Notes: generated by a model not told the origin, from the letters alone. 64,000 bases of DNA from Planctomycetota bacterium (GCA_009908915.1 JAAAOJ010000021.1:62001-126000), one strand, 5' to 3'; counted from the stretch's first letter, positions 27,258 through 36,183 are shown. Made by a program: numbers and translations.

Positions 27258-29048
27258 ATGACCTGGGAAGCCTGGCTGACAATTGGCGTGGTGGTTTTCG
27301 TGCTGGCAGCCCTGTGGCGCAACTGGGCGCAGCCGGACATCATCATGGCCGGGGCGCTGACGCTGCTGATGGCGGCGGGCATGATCAGCGGCTCGCCCCG
27401 CCTGCCCGACCCGCGCGAAGCGGTCGCCGGATTCGGCAATGCCGGGCCGATTACCGTCGGCGTGCTCTTCATCGTCGTCCAGGGCCTGGTACGCACCGGC
27501 GCGACCGAGCGCCTCACGCGCCCTTTTCTCGGCCTGCCCAAAACGCCGCTCGGCGCCCAGGGGCGCATGATCCTGCCCGTGACAACGCTCAGTGCGTTTC
27601 TCAACAACACGCCCATCGTCGCGATGTTCATGCCCGTGATGACCGACTGGGCCCGCAAGACCGGCATCAGCCCGTCGCGGCTGTTCATCCCGCTGAGTTA
27701 CGCGAGCATATTCGGCGGCATCTGCACGCTAATCGGCACAAGCACGAACCTGGTCATCGCCGGGATGGTGCTGGCCGACGACACGCTGCCGGCGGTGGGT
27801 ATGTTCGACATCGCCCTGATCGGCCTGCCATGTGCGGCGGTGGGCATCGTCTACCTGCTGCTGGTGGGGCGGTGGCTGCTGCCGGACCGCAAGCCCGCCC
27901 TGAGCCTCGGCACGGATCCGCGGCAGTACACCGTCGAGATGATCGTCGAGCCCGACGGGCCGCTCGTCGGCAAGACCATCGAGCAGGCCGGCCTGCGACA
28001 TCTGCCCGGGCTGTACCTCGCCGAGATTGACCGCGACGGCGCGGTCCTGCCCGCCGTCGCGCCCGACCGCCGTCTCGACACAGGCGATCGGCTGGTGTTC
28101 GTCGGCATTGTCGAGTCGGTCGTCGACCTTCGCAAGATCCGCGGCCTGGCGCCCGCCACGGACCAGGTTTTCAAACTCGCCGCCGGACCAACCGGGCGCT
28201 GTCTTGTCGAGGCCGTGGTCTCGCGCGACTGCCCGCTGCTCGGCCAGAGCATTCGCGAGGGACGCTTCCGCAGTGTCTACGACGCCGTCGTCGTGGCCGT
28301 CGCCCGCCACGGCGAGCGGCTGCAACAGAAGATCGGCGACATCGAGCTGCAGGCCGGCGACACACTGCTGCTGGAGACCTCGCGCGAGTTCGCCGACCGC
28401 CAGCGCAACAGCCGCGATTTCTACCTGGTCAGCGCCCTCGACGGCTCGGCCCCGATGCGTCACGAGCGGGCGCCGATGGCCTTGGCGATCCTCGTGGCGA
28501 TGGTCGCAACGGTAACGGTCGGCTGGCTGAACATGCTCACCGCGGCGATGCTTGCGGCCGGGCTGATGCTCATCACCCGCTGCTGCACGGGCAACGAGGC
28601 CCGCCAGTCCGTCGACTGGCGCGTGCTCGTGGTTATCGGCGCCGCCCTCGGCGTCGGCCGGGCGATGCAGACCTCCGGGGCCGCCGACGGCATGGCACGG
28701 TCGCTGATCGGCCTGGCCGGGGAGAGGCCGTGGCTCGTCCTCGCCGCGGTCTACGCCGTGACGACGCTGTTCACAGAACTCATCACGAACAACGCCGCAG
28801 CCGTGCTGGTCTACCCCATCGCCGTCGCCTCCGCCCGGACGCTCGGTGTCAATCCCATGGCATTTGTCTTCTGTATCATGGTCGCGGCCTCGGCCAGCTT
28901 CGCCACGCCCATCGGCTACCAGACGAACCTGATGGTCTACGGCCCGGGCGGCTACCGCTTCAGCGACTATCTCCGCATCGGCCTGCCGCTGAACCTGCTG
29001 ATGCTGGCTGTGGCGGTCGGCCTCGCGCCGCTGATCTGGCCGTTCTAG
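27258..29048 (+). CDS. SLC13-family permease with two TrkA-C domains
   Basis: The 596-aa inner membrane protein has about 10 hydrophobic helices split around a central soluble part. The helices contain SAFLNNTPIVAMFMPV and SYASIFGGICTLIGTSTNLV, the two SxxNTP/TSTNLV-type signature loops of SLC13/ArsB-like anion permeases. A second copy of such a signature is TELITNNAAAVLVYP with ASFATPIGYQTNLMVYG. Residues about 225-400 hold two TrkA-C (RCK C-terminal) modules (KTIEQAGLRHLPGLYLAEI and GQSIREGRFRSVYDAVVV), which suggests ligand regulation. Transport of sulfate, dicarboxylate or another anion is likely, but the substrate is not shown. It follows the small Cys-rich gene by 6 bp. Confidence 0.9.
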   Translation: MTWEAWLTIGVVVFVLAALWRNWAQPDIIMAGALTLLMAAGMISGSPRLPDPREAVAGFGNAGPITVGVLFIVVQGLVRTGATERLTRPFLGLPKTPLGAQGRMILPVTTLSAFLNNTPIVAMFMPVMTDWARKTGISPSRLFIPLSYASIFGGICTLIGTSTNLVIAGMVLADDTLPAVGMFDIALIGLPCAAVGIVYLLLVGRWLLPDRKPALSLGTDPRQYTVEMIVEPDGPLVGKTIEQAGLRHLPGLYLAEIDRDGAVLPAVAPDRRLDTGDRLVFVGIVESVVDLRKIRGLAPATDQVFKLAAGPTGRCLVEAVVSRDCPLLGQSIREGRFRSVYDAVVVAVARHGERLQQKIGDIELQAGDTLLLETSREFADRQRNSRDFYLVSALDGSAPMRHERAPMALAILVAMVATVTVGWLNMLTAAMLAAGLMLITRCCTGNEARQSVDWRVLVVIGAALGVGRAMQTSGAADGMARSLIGLAGERPWLVLAAVYAVTTLFTELITNNAAAVLVYPIAVASARTLGVNPMAFVFCIMVAASASFATPIGYQTNLMVYGPGGYRFSDYLRIGLPLNLLMLAVAVGLAPLIWPF

Positions 29049-29362
29049 AGCAACGAACCATTGAGATGTCATGCGGCTTCGTCGGCGACGACGAGGCCGG
29101 CAAGGAATGACGCCGCCGATGTATCAAAGCGATACATCGAGGTTCTGTGACGCAGCCAGAAGACAAGGACAGGTCAATCGTGAATTGCTCTCTCTCATGA
29201 AGCGCCGTAGGTTCACACGCACCGCAGCACACCGCAAGACCGTTCGTGAGGCCGTCACGAGCAGCTCAGCCACGTCGCAGACCGAGCCGCAAATTCCAGA
29301 TCCGCTGGAGACTCTACGGGGCCCGTCCGAATCCTCCGTCGTCACAGAACTCGTGACGATAC
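29049..29362. other. 314-bp convergent gap
   Basis: The gap between the SLC13 permease gene and the minus-strand membrane protein gene holds no supported gene. It contains one perfect dyad at 29117-29139 and otherwise nothing recognisable. Confidence 0.5.
29117..29139. repeat. Perfect 9-bp inverted repeat
   Basis: cgatgtatc (29117-29125) and gatacatcg (29131-29139) flank aaagc. It is AT-rich compared with its surroundings and lies about 70 bp after a stop codon in a convergent gap. It may be a weak terminator or a protein-binding site. Confidence 0.5.
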
Positions 29363-30037
29363 TTACCCTTTCGTGAAACGGGGGCGTACACGGCTGTCGC
29401 CGCCCCGACGTCGGCCTCCGTCGGGTGAATAGCGTTCGGTGAGAAAGAACGGACTCGCACGCTGGACCAGCACGCCCGCCACGGCCAGGCCCGCCATCAG
29501 CAGGATGGCTACCGGCCCGCCAACCGCATGGGCGCCGACCCACCGGGCCGGATGCCACGGCAAGTCCGCCAGCAGCGCACCGCCGGCGGCGACGGTCATT
29601 ATGGCCCCGCCGACCGAGGTCAGCAGGATCACGACCTTGCGCATCTGGGCATAGCAGATCGCCGCGACGACCACGCCCGCCGCCACCGCCAGCACCCATG
29701 CGAGCGTTGAAATCGGTTCGCCGAACGCCGTGGCCACCAGCATGCCGACCAAGGCACCGGCACCCAGCGCGAAGACCGTCCGGAACAGGATCCACGCCAG
29801 CATGCCCAGAAGAACCGCCCCAACGAGTCCGGCGACCAGCAAGTCGGTTTCGCTTGGTTCGCGGACGGCCGCCACGACCATGCCGCCCAGCAGCCAGCCG
29901 CCAACCGCCCCGTCGATCGCCAGGGCAATGCGGAAGAGCACATAGCCCAGGAAGCAGTGGGCCAGCCCCAGCAGCAGCGACAGCACGAGCGTCGAGGTCG
30001 CCACCGCCAGAATCCAGATGCCTGTCTCGCCCATCAT
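29363..30037 (-). CDS. Integral membrane protein, DUF4203/TMEM198-like
   Basis: The ATG at 30037 is preferred because GGAAGG lies 6 nt upstream. The 224-aa product has about six or seven hydrophobic helices rich in Gly and Ala (ILAVATSTLVLSLLLGLAHC, AGLVGAVLLGMLAWILF, LAWVLAVAAGVVVAAICYA) and a short basic C-tail. The pattern resembles the DUF4203/TM7S3-TMEM198-like membrane families; the assignment is weak. No function known. It is tandem with and downstream of the PPK2 gene on the minus strand. Confidence 0.75.
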   Translation of the reverse strand: MMGETGIWILAVATSTLVLSLLLGLAHCFLGYVLFRIALAIDGAVGGWLLGGMVVAAVREPSETDLLVAGLVGAVLLGMLAWILFRTVFALGAGALVGMLVATAFGEPISTLAWVLAVAAGVVVAAICYAQMRKVVILLTSVGGAIMTVAAGGALLADLPWHPARWVGAHAVGGPVAILLMAGLAVAGVLVQRASPFFLTERYSPDGGRRRGGDSRVRPRFTKG

Positions 30038-30143
30038 CGATCGCCTTCCGCCACCAGCCTCGCAAGCCCGCCTTCGCCAGTCAAGTGTCAAGCTTCAACC
30101 GGACCACCTGTGGAAGCAGGAATCCGGCACGGGGCCCACTGTG

Positions 30144-30977
30144 TCAATAGACGTCCGGAACGAAGGTCTGGTCAGACATCGGCGGGCGAACGTAGCCTTC
30201 GTCTTCGTTGCGGCGGGGCGGCAGCGTGAGCTCTTCCGGCGTGAGGTCTTCGTAGTCGATCTGGCTGAGGAGGTGGCAAATGCAGTTCAGACGCGCACGT
30301 TTCTTGTTGTCGGCGTCGACGACCCACCACGGCGACTGCTTCGTGTCGGTGTACTTGAACATCTCGTCCTTGGCCTTGGAGTACTCGACCCAGCGCTCGC
30401 GGCTTTTGAGGTCCATGGGACTGAGCTTCCACCGCTTGGTCGGGTCGTCGATGCGGGCCTGGAAGCGTCGCTCCTGCTCGTCGTCACTGACGGAGAACCA
30501 GTACTTGATGAGCGTGATGCCCGAGCGGATCAGCATGCGCTCGAACTCGGGGCAGGTTCGCATGAATTCCTGATACTGCTCATCGGTGCAAAAGCCCATC
30601 ACCCGCTCGACGCCGGCGCGGTTGTACCAGCTGCGGTCGAACAGGACCATCTCGCCGGCGGCCGGCAGATGGTCGGCGTAGCGCTGGAAGTACCACTGGC
30701 TCTTCTCGCGCTCGGTGGGAATGCCCAGGGCCACCACGCGGCAGATGCGGGGGTTGAGGCACTGCGTGATGCGCTTGATCACGCCGCCCTTGCCGGCTGC
30801 GTCGCGACCCTCGAACAGCACGACCACGCGCAGGCCCTTGGCCTTGATCCAGTACTGCAGCTTCACCAGTTCAATCTGCAGCTTGCGCAGCTCCTTTTTG
30901 TAAACCTTCTTCTTGATCTTGCGCGGCTCGTCGCCGTTGTGGTCGCCCGTCTCGTCGTGGGTCTTCTTCTCGCCCAT
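30144..30977 (-). CDS. ppk2: Polyphosphate kinase 2 (PPK2)
   Basis: The ATG at 30977 follows AGGAG with 7 nt spacing. The 277-aa protein is a one-domain PPK2. It has Walker A FEGRDAAGKGG near residue 55, the lid and Walker B region LFDRSWYNRAGVERVMGF, and the family tail PWWVVDADNKKRARLN. PPK2 enzymes transfer phosphate between polyphosphate and nucleotides, mostly making NTP or NDP from polyphosphate; the preferred nucleotide is not read from sequence. The N-terminus is short and highly charged (KKTHDETGDHNGDEPRKIKKK). It acts in the cytoplasm in polyphosphate and nucleotide energy balance. Confidence 0.95.
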   Translation of the reverse strand: MGEKKTHDETGDHNGDEPRKIKKKVYKKELRKLQIELVKLQYWIKAKGLRVVVLFEGRDAAGKGGVIKRITQCLNPRICRVVALGIPTEREKSQWYFQRYADHLPAAGEMVLFDRSWYNRAGVERVMGFCTDEQYQEFMRTCPEFERMLIRSGITLIKYWFSVSDDEQERRFQARIDDPTKRWKLSPMDLKSRERWVEYSKAKDEMFKYTDTKQSPWWVVDADNKKRARLNCICHLLSQIDYEDLTPEELTLPPRRNEDEGYVRPPMSDQTFVPDVY

Positions 30978-31120
30978 GATCGCACTCCTATGCTGGTCCT
31001 GTTCCTGTTCTATCGGAAAGCAGGCCGCATTGGAATCATACTTACCGCGCAAGGCCACGGTGTCGTCGGACCGTTGCATGCCGCAGCCCGGCGCAGCGTC
31101 ACGAAGCGAAAGAGGCCCCC

Positions 31121-31321
31121 ATGGACCTCTTGGACGCCATCGCCAGCGGCCGCCGCATTCGCAGCTTTCTGCCCGAGCCGGTTGCCCGTCACGACCTCGA
31201 ACGGATCCCACGAGCCGGTATCGAGGCTCCCAGCCGCCGCAGCATGCAACGCCGCCAGTACATCATCGTCAAGGCCATCCACCACCACACCTTCAGCGGG
31301 TGGAGGCTCGGTTGCATTTGA
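31121..31321 (+). pseudogene. N-terminal remnant of a nitroreductase-family gene
   Basis: The 66 codons read MDLLDAIASGRRIRSFLPEP, then RHDLERIPRAGIEAPS. This closely follows the start of FMN-dependent nitroreductases (helix with R-R-S-I-R, then E-x-I-L-x-A-G-x-x-A-P-S). The family is about 170-220 aa, and here the reading ends after a degenerate stretch (RRQYIIVKAIHHHT), so about two thirds is lost. The FMN-binding Arg region is partly kept. It lies between the divergent PPK2 and phosphomutase genes. Confidence 0.7.
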
Positions 31322-31324
31322 ACG

Positions 31325-31353
31325 TTGCCCGGGCGGGCCGGGGGGCTCATAAT
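31325..31353 (+). promoter_or_regulatory. Promoter of the phosphohexomutase gene
   Basis: TTGCCC (31325-31330) and CATAAT (31348-31353) are exactly 17 bp apart. Transcription would start near 31360, about 24 nt before the ATG. It overlaps the last codons of the nitroreductase remnant. Confidence 0.55.
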
Positions 31354-31383
31354 GGTCGCTCCAACATAGAAGGAGCAGAGGCG

Positions 31384-32826
31384 ATGGCAGATGTGGATCG
31401 ACTGATGGTAAGCGTCTCGGGCGTGCGGGGCATCGTGGGCAAAACGCTCAAGCCGGAGATTGCCTACGACTTCGGCCGGGCGTTCGGCACGATGCTGACC
31501 GCCACCGACGGCCCCCACCGCCTCGCGGACTCGGCACCTGCCCCAGACGGGGAGGTCTTCACGACTCCGCGCCCGACCGTCGCCCTGGGGCGCGATACGC
31601 GGCCGCACGGCTCGCTGATCAAGAACGCCGTGGCCGCCGGTCTGATGAGCTGTGGCGTGGACGTGATTACCCTCGGCGTGGTGACCACACCCGGCGCGGC
31701 CCTCATGACGCGCGTGCTCGAATGTGCCGGCGGCGTGATCATCACCGCCAGTCACAATCCGCCCCCGTATAACGGCATCAAGTTCCTTCAGCCCAGTGGC
31801 GTGGGCCTGACCGCCGACCAGGCCGGCGAGCTTGAACGCACCTGGGAGAGCGGCGAATTCAACACGCAGGAAGGCACGGCTGTCGGCAAGGAGACCGAAT
31901 GCACGCGTACGCATACGATGCATATCCGAGGCGTCAAGAGCATTGCGGACGTAACGGGCATCGCCAGCCAGCGGTTCCGCGTGGTAGTCGACAGCATCAA
32001 CGGGGCCGGCTGCGTCGTCACGCCGCAACTGCTCGGCGAGCTGGGCTGCGAGGTCGTCCACCTCAACAGCGAGCCGACCGGCGAATTCGCCCACGAGCCC
32101 GAGCCCGTCGAGCCGAACCTCACCGGCCTGTGCGAGGCTGTCCGCGAGCATCGCGCGGCGGTGGGCTTCGCCCAGGACCCCGACGCCGACCGCCTGGTGG
32201 TGGTCGACGAGAAGGGCACGTTCATCGGCGAGGAGTACACGCTGGCCCTGTGTGCAGCCTTCGTGCTGCGACACCGCAAAGGCAAGCTGGCGACAAACCT
32301 GGCCACCAGCCGGATGATCGACGACATCGCCGCCAAGGCGGGCGTGGAGGTCCTCCGCAGCCCGACCGGCGAGGCCAACGTCGTGGAACTGCTGAAGCGC
32401 GAGACATGCATCTTCGGCGGCGAGGGCAACGGCGGCGTCATTGAGCCGCGCGTCGTGCCCGTCCGCGACAGCCTGGTGGGCATGGCGATGATCCTCCAGT
32501 ACATGACGGACATCGGCAAGCCCCTCAGTGAACTGGTCGCCGAGATCCCCAGCTATACGCTGGTCAAGACCAAGCTGCCCTGCCCGGCCGGGGCCGCCGA
32601 CACCGTAGCCGACCGCACGCGGGCGATGTTCCAGGACGAACCCGGCGCAACCTTTAACGACGCCGACGGCCTGCGGATCGACCTGCCGGACAGTTGGCTG
32701 TGCGTGCGCGCGAGCAACACCGAACCCATCATGCGCATCTTCGCCGAGGCCCCCCGGGCCGCTCAGGCCGAGGCCCTCGTCGACCGCGTCCGAGCCATCG
32801 CCGCCGAGGTCATCGACGCCGCCTGA
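31384..32826 (+). CDS. Phosphohexomutase (phosphoglucosamine/phosphomannomutase family)
   Basis: The 480-aa protein has all four alpha-D-phosphohexomutase sites. The phosphoserine loop is IITASHNPPPYNGIK and the metal loop DPDADRLVVVDEKG. The sugar-specificity loop is GEGNGGVI, and the C-terminal phosphate loop is RASNTEPIMRIF. These enzymes move phosphate between C1 and C6 of a hexose through a 1,6-bisphosphate intermediate. The ASHN type occurs in both GlmM and ManB, so it could supply UDP-GlcNAc for the wall or GDP-mannose for polysaccharide. An insertion of about 20 residues (residues 42-60) sits in the first domain. The ATG follows GAAGGAG with near-optimal spacing, so the start is firm. 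Confidence 0.9.
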   Translation: MADVDRLMVSVSGVRGIVGKTLKPEIAYDFGRAFGTMLTATDGPHRLADSAPAPDGEVFTTPRPTVALGRDTRPHGSLIKNAVAAGLMSCGVDVITLGVVTTPGAALMTRVLECAGGVIITASHNPPPYNGIKFLQPSGVGLTADQAGELERTWESGEFNTQEGTAVGKETECTRTHTMHIRGVKSIADVTGIASQRFRVVVDSINGAGCVVTPQLLGELGCEVVHLNSEPTGEFAHEPEPVEPNLTGLCEAVREHRAAVGFAQDPDADRLVVVDEKGTFIGEEYTLALCAAFVLRHRKGKLATNLATSRMIDDIAAKAGVEVLRSPTGEANVVELLKRETCIFGGEGNGGVIEPRVVPVRDSLVGMAMILQYMTDIGKPLSELVAEIPSYTLVKTKLPCPAGAADTVADRTRAMFQDEPGATFNDADGLRIDLPDSWLCVRASNTEPIMRIFAEAPRAAQAEALVDRVRAIAAEVIDAA

Positions 32827-32888
32827 CCGGCCGATGCACAGGACGAGGCCGGGCCGATGTGACAGCCGGTTTTGGCCTCGCGCAATGC

Positions 32889-32917
32889 TTGACAGACCCG
32901 AGGGAGCCACCTATACT
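32889..32917 (+). promoter_or_regulatory. Promoter of the DksA-like/LspA operon
   Basis: Consensus TTGACA (32889-32894) and TATACT (32912-32917) are 17 bp apart, among the best pairs in the window. Transcription would start near 32924, about 70 nt before the start codon. Confidence 0.7.
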
Positions 32918-32995
32918 TCCCCGTTCGACTGTTGACCCCGCCAGAGCACTGGCGACGCCGCCCGCCGGACGGGCACGCGTCGAGAGCATAGGAAC

Positions 32996-33766
32996 GTGGC
33001 CGTGGCTAAGAAGAAGTCCTCTAAAAAGAAGAAAAAGACCGCCAGCAAAAAGGCAACCGGGAAGTCTGCCAAGACATCTCCCAAGAAGTCTGCCAAGAAG
33101 AAGGCGACCAAGACGACGGGCAAGACGACAACCCGAAAATCCGCCGCGAAGAAAACCGACAAGACAGCTGCAAAGAAGGCCAAGAAAAAGGCTTCGAGCG
33201 AGAAGCGGAAGTCTTCCGGCGGCAGCCGGAAGACCCGTCAGCGCCGAGCCGCCTCCAAGGACTACATCTCGTCGAAGAAGGAACTTGACGAGTTTCGCCA
33301 GATGCTCATCGAAAAGCGCAAGAGCCTCGTCGGCGACATGGCGAACATGTCCAGCGGCTCCTACGGTCGCAGCCTGCAAGACTCCAGCGGCGACCTGTCG
33401 AACATGCCGACGCACCCGGCCGACATCGGCTCGGACAATTTCGAGCACGAATTCACGCTCGGTCTGCTGGAGAGCGAGCGGGCGTTGCTCTGCGAGATCA
33501 ACGCAGCCATCGAGCGTATCGACAACGGCACGTACGGCATCTGCCTGGGCACGGGCGAGCCGATCGGCAAGCCGCGTCTCAAGGCCCGCCCGTGGTGCAA
33601 GTTCTCCATCGAATACCAGCGGATGATCGAACAGGGCCTGGTCCGGCCGCGCGACCACGAGGACGATGACGAAGACGAGGAGGACGATGCAGACGAGGAG
33701 GACTTCCTCGACGAGGACGAGGGCGATCGCGACGACGTCGACCGCGATTACGACGACGAGGACTGA
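32996..33766 (+). CDS. DksA/TraR-like protein with lysine-rich histone-H1-like N-terminus and a lost zinc finger
   Basis: The start is a GTG, either at 32996 or at 33002 (AGGA lies upstream of both). The product is about 256 aa in three parts. Residues 1-85 are almost only Lys, Ala, Ser and Thr, like histone H1 C-terminal tails and bacterial H1-like proteins. Residues 90-205 are the DksA/TraR core with a coiled coil (KKELDEFRQMLIEKRKSL) and NGTYGICLGTGEPIGKPRL. The last 45 residues are acidic (DEDEEDDADEED). The normal four-Cys zinc finger is broken: the second Cys is Gly and the final CxxC is CKFS, leaving one or two Cys. It may bind RNA polymerase or DNA; the lspA gene follows after 6 bp. 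Confidence 0.85.
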   Translation: MAVAKKKSSKKKKKTASKKATGKSAKTSPKKSAKKKATKTTGKTTTRKSAAKKTDKTAAKKAKKKASSEKRKSSGGSRKTRQRRAASKDYISSKKELDEFRQMLIEKRKSLVGDMANMSSGSYGRSLQDSSGDLSNMPTHPADIGSDNFEHEFTLGLLESERALLCEINAAIERIDNGTYGICLGTGEPIGKPRLKARPWCKFSIEYQRMIEQGLVRPRDHEDDDEDEEDDADEEDFLDEDEGDRDDVDRDYDDED

Positions 33767-33772
33767 CGCATC

Positions 33773-34477
33773 GTGGCCAGTATCCGCGAAATGCGCAGCA
33801 CATCGCCGTCGAACGAACCGCCCGCCCAGCGGGCGTGGCGCAGCGGATGGACAGTGGCGATCTTCCTGGGCATCGCCATCCTGGCCGCCGGCAGCGACCT
33901 GATCAGCAAAGCCGCCGTCTTCGACTGGCTGCTGTCGCGACCGCAGACGGTCAGCAAGGTCCAACAGATCATTGACGACCCGCGCGTCGAGGTTCGGTCG
34001 ACGCCCGAGTTCACGCGGGTCGTCCTGCAGAAGGCGCACATCAGCGATCGCGTTTCGTGGGGCCTGAGTTTCACCCTCTCGACCAATCCCGGCGTGGTCT
34101 TCGGCTTCGACCGTCTGCCGCGATGGATCGTCAACGTCTTCACCGCCGCGGCGGTGGTCATCATCCTCGGACTCTTCGCCGCCTCGCCGCGCGGGCAGAC
34201 ATGGCTGCACGTGGCCCTGGCGCTGATTCTCGGCGGAGCGGCCGGCAACCTGTACGACCGGCTGTTCAGTTGCGTGGCCCTGCCCGGCCTGGACACACCA
34301 ATCTGCACGCACGTGCGGGACTTCATCGACTGCAGCGACGTCGGCTACCATTGGATCTTCAACCTCGCCGACGCCTGGCTGGTCGTCGGCGTAATCATGA
34401 TCGCCATTCACTGGATCCGCGAGGGCTACGCCGAGGCCAAGGCCAAGAAGAAGAAAGAACACGAAGAACACAGATGA
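33773..34477 (+). CDS. lspA: Lipoprotein signal peptidase (signal peptidase II)
   Basis: The 234-aa protein starts at a GTG 6 bp after the DksA-like gene, so the two are cotranscribed. Four hydrophobic helices are visible (VAIFLGIAILAAGSDLISKA first). The catalytic Asp pair is in GGAAGNLYDRLF with RDFID, and FNLADAWLVVG. It cleaves prolipoprotein signal peptides at the lipidated Cys in the inner membrane. The many lipoproteins in this window, including those at 3640, 4491 and 9811, are expected clients. A loop of about 50 residues after helix 1 (VSKVQQIIDDPRVEV) is longer than in typical LspA of about 165 aa. Confidence 0.92.
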   Translation: MASIREMRSTSPSNEPPAQRAWRSGWTVAIFLGIAILAAGSDLISKAAVFDWLLSRPQTVSKVQQIIDDPRVEVRSTPEFTRVVLQKAHISDRVSWGLSFTLSTNPGVVFGFDRLPRWIVNVFTAAAVVIILGLFAASPRGQTWLHVALALILGGAAGNLYDRLFSCVALPGLDTPICTHVRDFIDCSDVGYHWIFNLADAWLVVGVIMIAIHWIREGYAEAKAKKKKEHEEHR

Positions 34478-34571
34478 AACCGGATTTTAGAGACATGTCA
34501 TTCGACGCATTCGTGCGATTCGCGATCTCTCTTCAGGTTGCGTCAGTCGAGAACATCCCGGGAGCACAAGC

Positions 34572-35009
34572 ATGAAAATCTTTCTGGCCGGCATCATGCA
34601 GGGCAGCAAGATCCAAGAGGCCGTCCACGCCCAGGACTGGCGCGAGCCGATCCGCGTCAGCCTCGAAGAACACCTCTCCGAAGCCGAGATCTACTGCCAC
34701 TACACCGCCCACCCCAACAGCCTGGCCTACACCGGCGAAAGAATCCGCGCGACCTTCGAGGACGGCGTGACCCGCGCCCGCAATGCAGACATTCTCATCG
34801 CCTACCTGCCGTCGGCCTCGATGGGCACGGCCATCGAAATGTACGAAGCCTGGCAGAGCGGCGCGCTCGTGCTGACCATCAGTCCCATGGCCGCCAACTG
34901 GGTCATCCGCCTCTACAGCCACGAGATCTTCGCCGATGTCGACAACTTCGTCGCGTACATCGCCGACGGCCGATTGCAGAAGGTGCTCAAAGACCGCCGC
35001 CTGCCTTAA
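34572..35009 (+). CDS. Nucleoside 2-deoxyribosyltransferase-like protein
   Basis: The 145-aa protein matches the nucleoside 2-deoxyribosyltransferase/Rossmann-like family. It has a short MKIFLAGIMQG start (family: K-I-Y-L-A-G), the ARNADILIAYLP region with the Asp, and SMGTAIEMYEAW. The last carries the GT-x-x-E motif whose Glu is the nucleophile in that family. Such enzymes exchange bases on deoxyribonucleosides or cleave nucleotide-like compounds; specificity cannot be read here. The ATG follows GGGAGCACAAGC. It sits between lspA and rlmN with gaps of about 80-95 bp. Confidence 0.85.
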   Translation: MKIFLAGIMQGSKIQEAVHAQDWREPIRVSLEEHLSEAEIYCHYTAHPNSLAYTGERIRATFEDGVTRARNADILIAYLPSASMGTAIEMYEAWQSGALVLTISPMAANWVIRLYSHEIFADVDNFVAYIADGRLQKVLKDRRLP

Positions 35010-35086
35010 AATGCTTGACGGCGGCACCGTTGATCGGGCTGCCTCTGCCTGCCGTCGGCTTGCGCCACACACGAGACCTTCCACGC

Positions 35087-36112
35087 ATGCGACACCTGCT
35101 TGACATGACGCCCGCCGCCCTGAAGGCCGAGCTTACCGAACTGGGCGAAAAGCGTTTCCGCGCGAAACAGATTCTCGAGTGGATCTGGCGGAAGGGAACG
35201 GTCGACTTCAAGGCGATGACGAACCTGAGCAAGGCTCTGCGGGACAAGCTGGCCTGGCAGTACACGGTGCTGACGGCGAGCGTCGCAGCCGAGGCGCGGT
35301 CGGCCGACGACGTGACGAAGCTGCTGCTGGAGTATCCCGACGGCGGGCAGGTCGAGACGGTGCTGATCCCCGACGGTGACCGCGTGACGGCGTGCGTATC
35401 CACGCAGGTCGGCTGTGCGATGGCCTGTGCGTTCTGCGCGTCCGGGCTGGACGGCCTGGGGCGAAACCTGACGAGCGGCGACATCGTCGAGCAGGTGCTG
35501 CAATTGCAGCGGCAGACCGGCCGAGCCGTCACGAACGTGGTCTTCATGGGCACGGGCGAGCCGCTGGCAAACTACGATGCAACCATCGCCGCCGTCCGCG
35601 CCCTGACCGACAAAGACCGCGGCGCCCTCAGCGCCCGGAGGATCACCGTCAGTACGGTCGGCCTGCCCGAGGCCATCCGCCGCCTGGCCGTCGAAGACCT
35701 GCCGATCACGCTCGCCGTCAGCCTCCACGCGCCAGACGACACCCTGCGGGCCGAACTCATGCCCGTCGCCGCCAGAAGCCCTCTCGCCGAGGTCCTCGCC
35801 GCCGCCCGTGATTTCTACGCCGCCCGCCATCGTGAAGTGACCATCGAGTACGCCCTGCTGGCCGGCGTGAACGACTCCGACGACTGCGCCGACCGACTGG
35901 GCTCGCTGGCCGCGCGTCTGCGTTGCAATGTCAACCTCATCCGGTACAATCCCACTGCCGGCCTGCCGTTCGATCGGCCGGACGAACAGACCGTCCGGCG
36001 GTTCGCCGAGCGCCTTAGCCGCCGCGGCGTGAACGCCAACATCCGCCGCAGCCGCGGCGGGGACGTCCAGGCCGCCTGCGGACAGCTCCGCCGGCGCGAG
36101 CAGGGCGACTGA
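35087..36112 (+). CDS. rlmN: Dual-specificity rRNA/tRNA adenine C2 methyltransferase
   Basis: The 341-aa radical SAM enzyme methylates C2 of A2503 in 23S rRNA and A37 in some tRNAs. The CxxxCxxC cluster is C110, C114 and C117 (VGCAMACAFCASG). MGTGEPLANY and TVSTVGLPEAI are SAM-binding segments, and the catalytic Cys near the C-terminus is in VQAACGQL. The length is normal for RlmN. The ATG at 35087 was chosen as the first plausible one; a longer open frame runs over the preceding gene and is not coding. The cytoplasmic gene stands alone between the deoxyribosyltransferase-like and sigma factor genes. Confidence 0.95.
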   Translation: MRHLLDMTPAALKAELTELGEKRFRAKQILEWIWRKGTVDFKAMTNLSKALRDKLAWQYTVLTASVAAEARSADDVTKLLLEYPDGGQVETVLIPDGDRVTACVSTQVGCAMACAFCASGLDGLGRNLTSGDIVEQVLQLQRQTGRAVTNVVFMGTGEPLANYDATIAAVRALTDKDRGALSARRITVSTVGLPEAIRRLAVEDLPITLAVSLHAPDDTLRAELMPVAARSPLAEVLAAARDFYAARHREVTIEYALLAGVNDSDDCADRLGSLAARLRCNVNLIRYNPTAGLPFDRPDEQTVRRFAERLSRRGVNANIRRSRGGDVQAACGQLRRREQGD

Positions 36113-36183
36113 CCACGACCCGACCGGAGACTGCCATTACCGCCAGGCCGAAACAACCCGCCGCCCCCCGCGAGGACGAAGAC

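Noticed and set aside
27729-29072. A minus-strand frame over the SLC13 permease
   Set aside because: Shadow of a clear permease with SLC13 motifs; no signals on the opposite strand.
30018-31352. A plus-strand frame over PPK2
   Set aside because: Opposite to a PPK2 with intact motifs.
34538-35086. An N-terminal extension of RlmN
   Set aside because: The extra sequence covers the deoxyribosyltransferase-like gene in another frame. The RlmN domain begins at the ATG at 35087.
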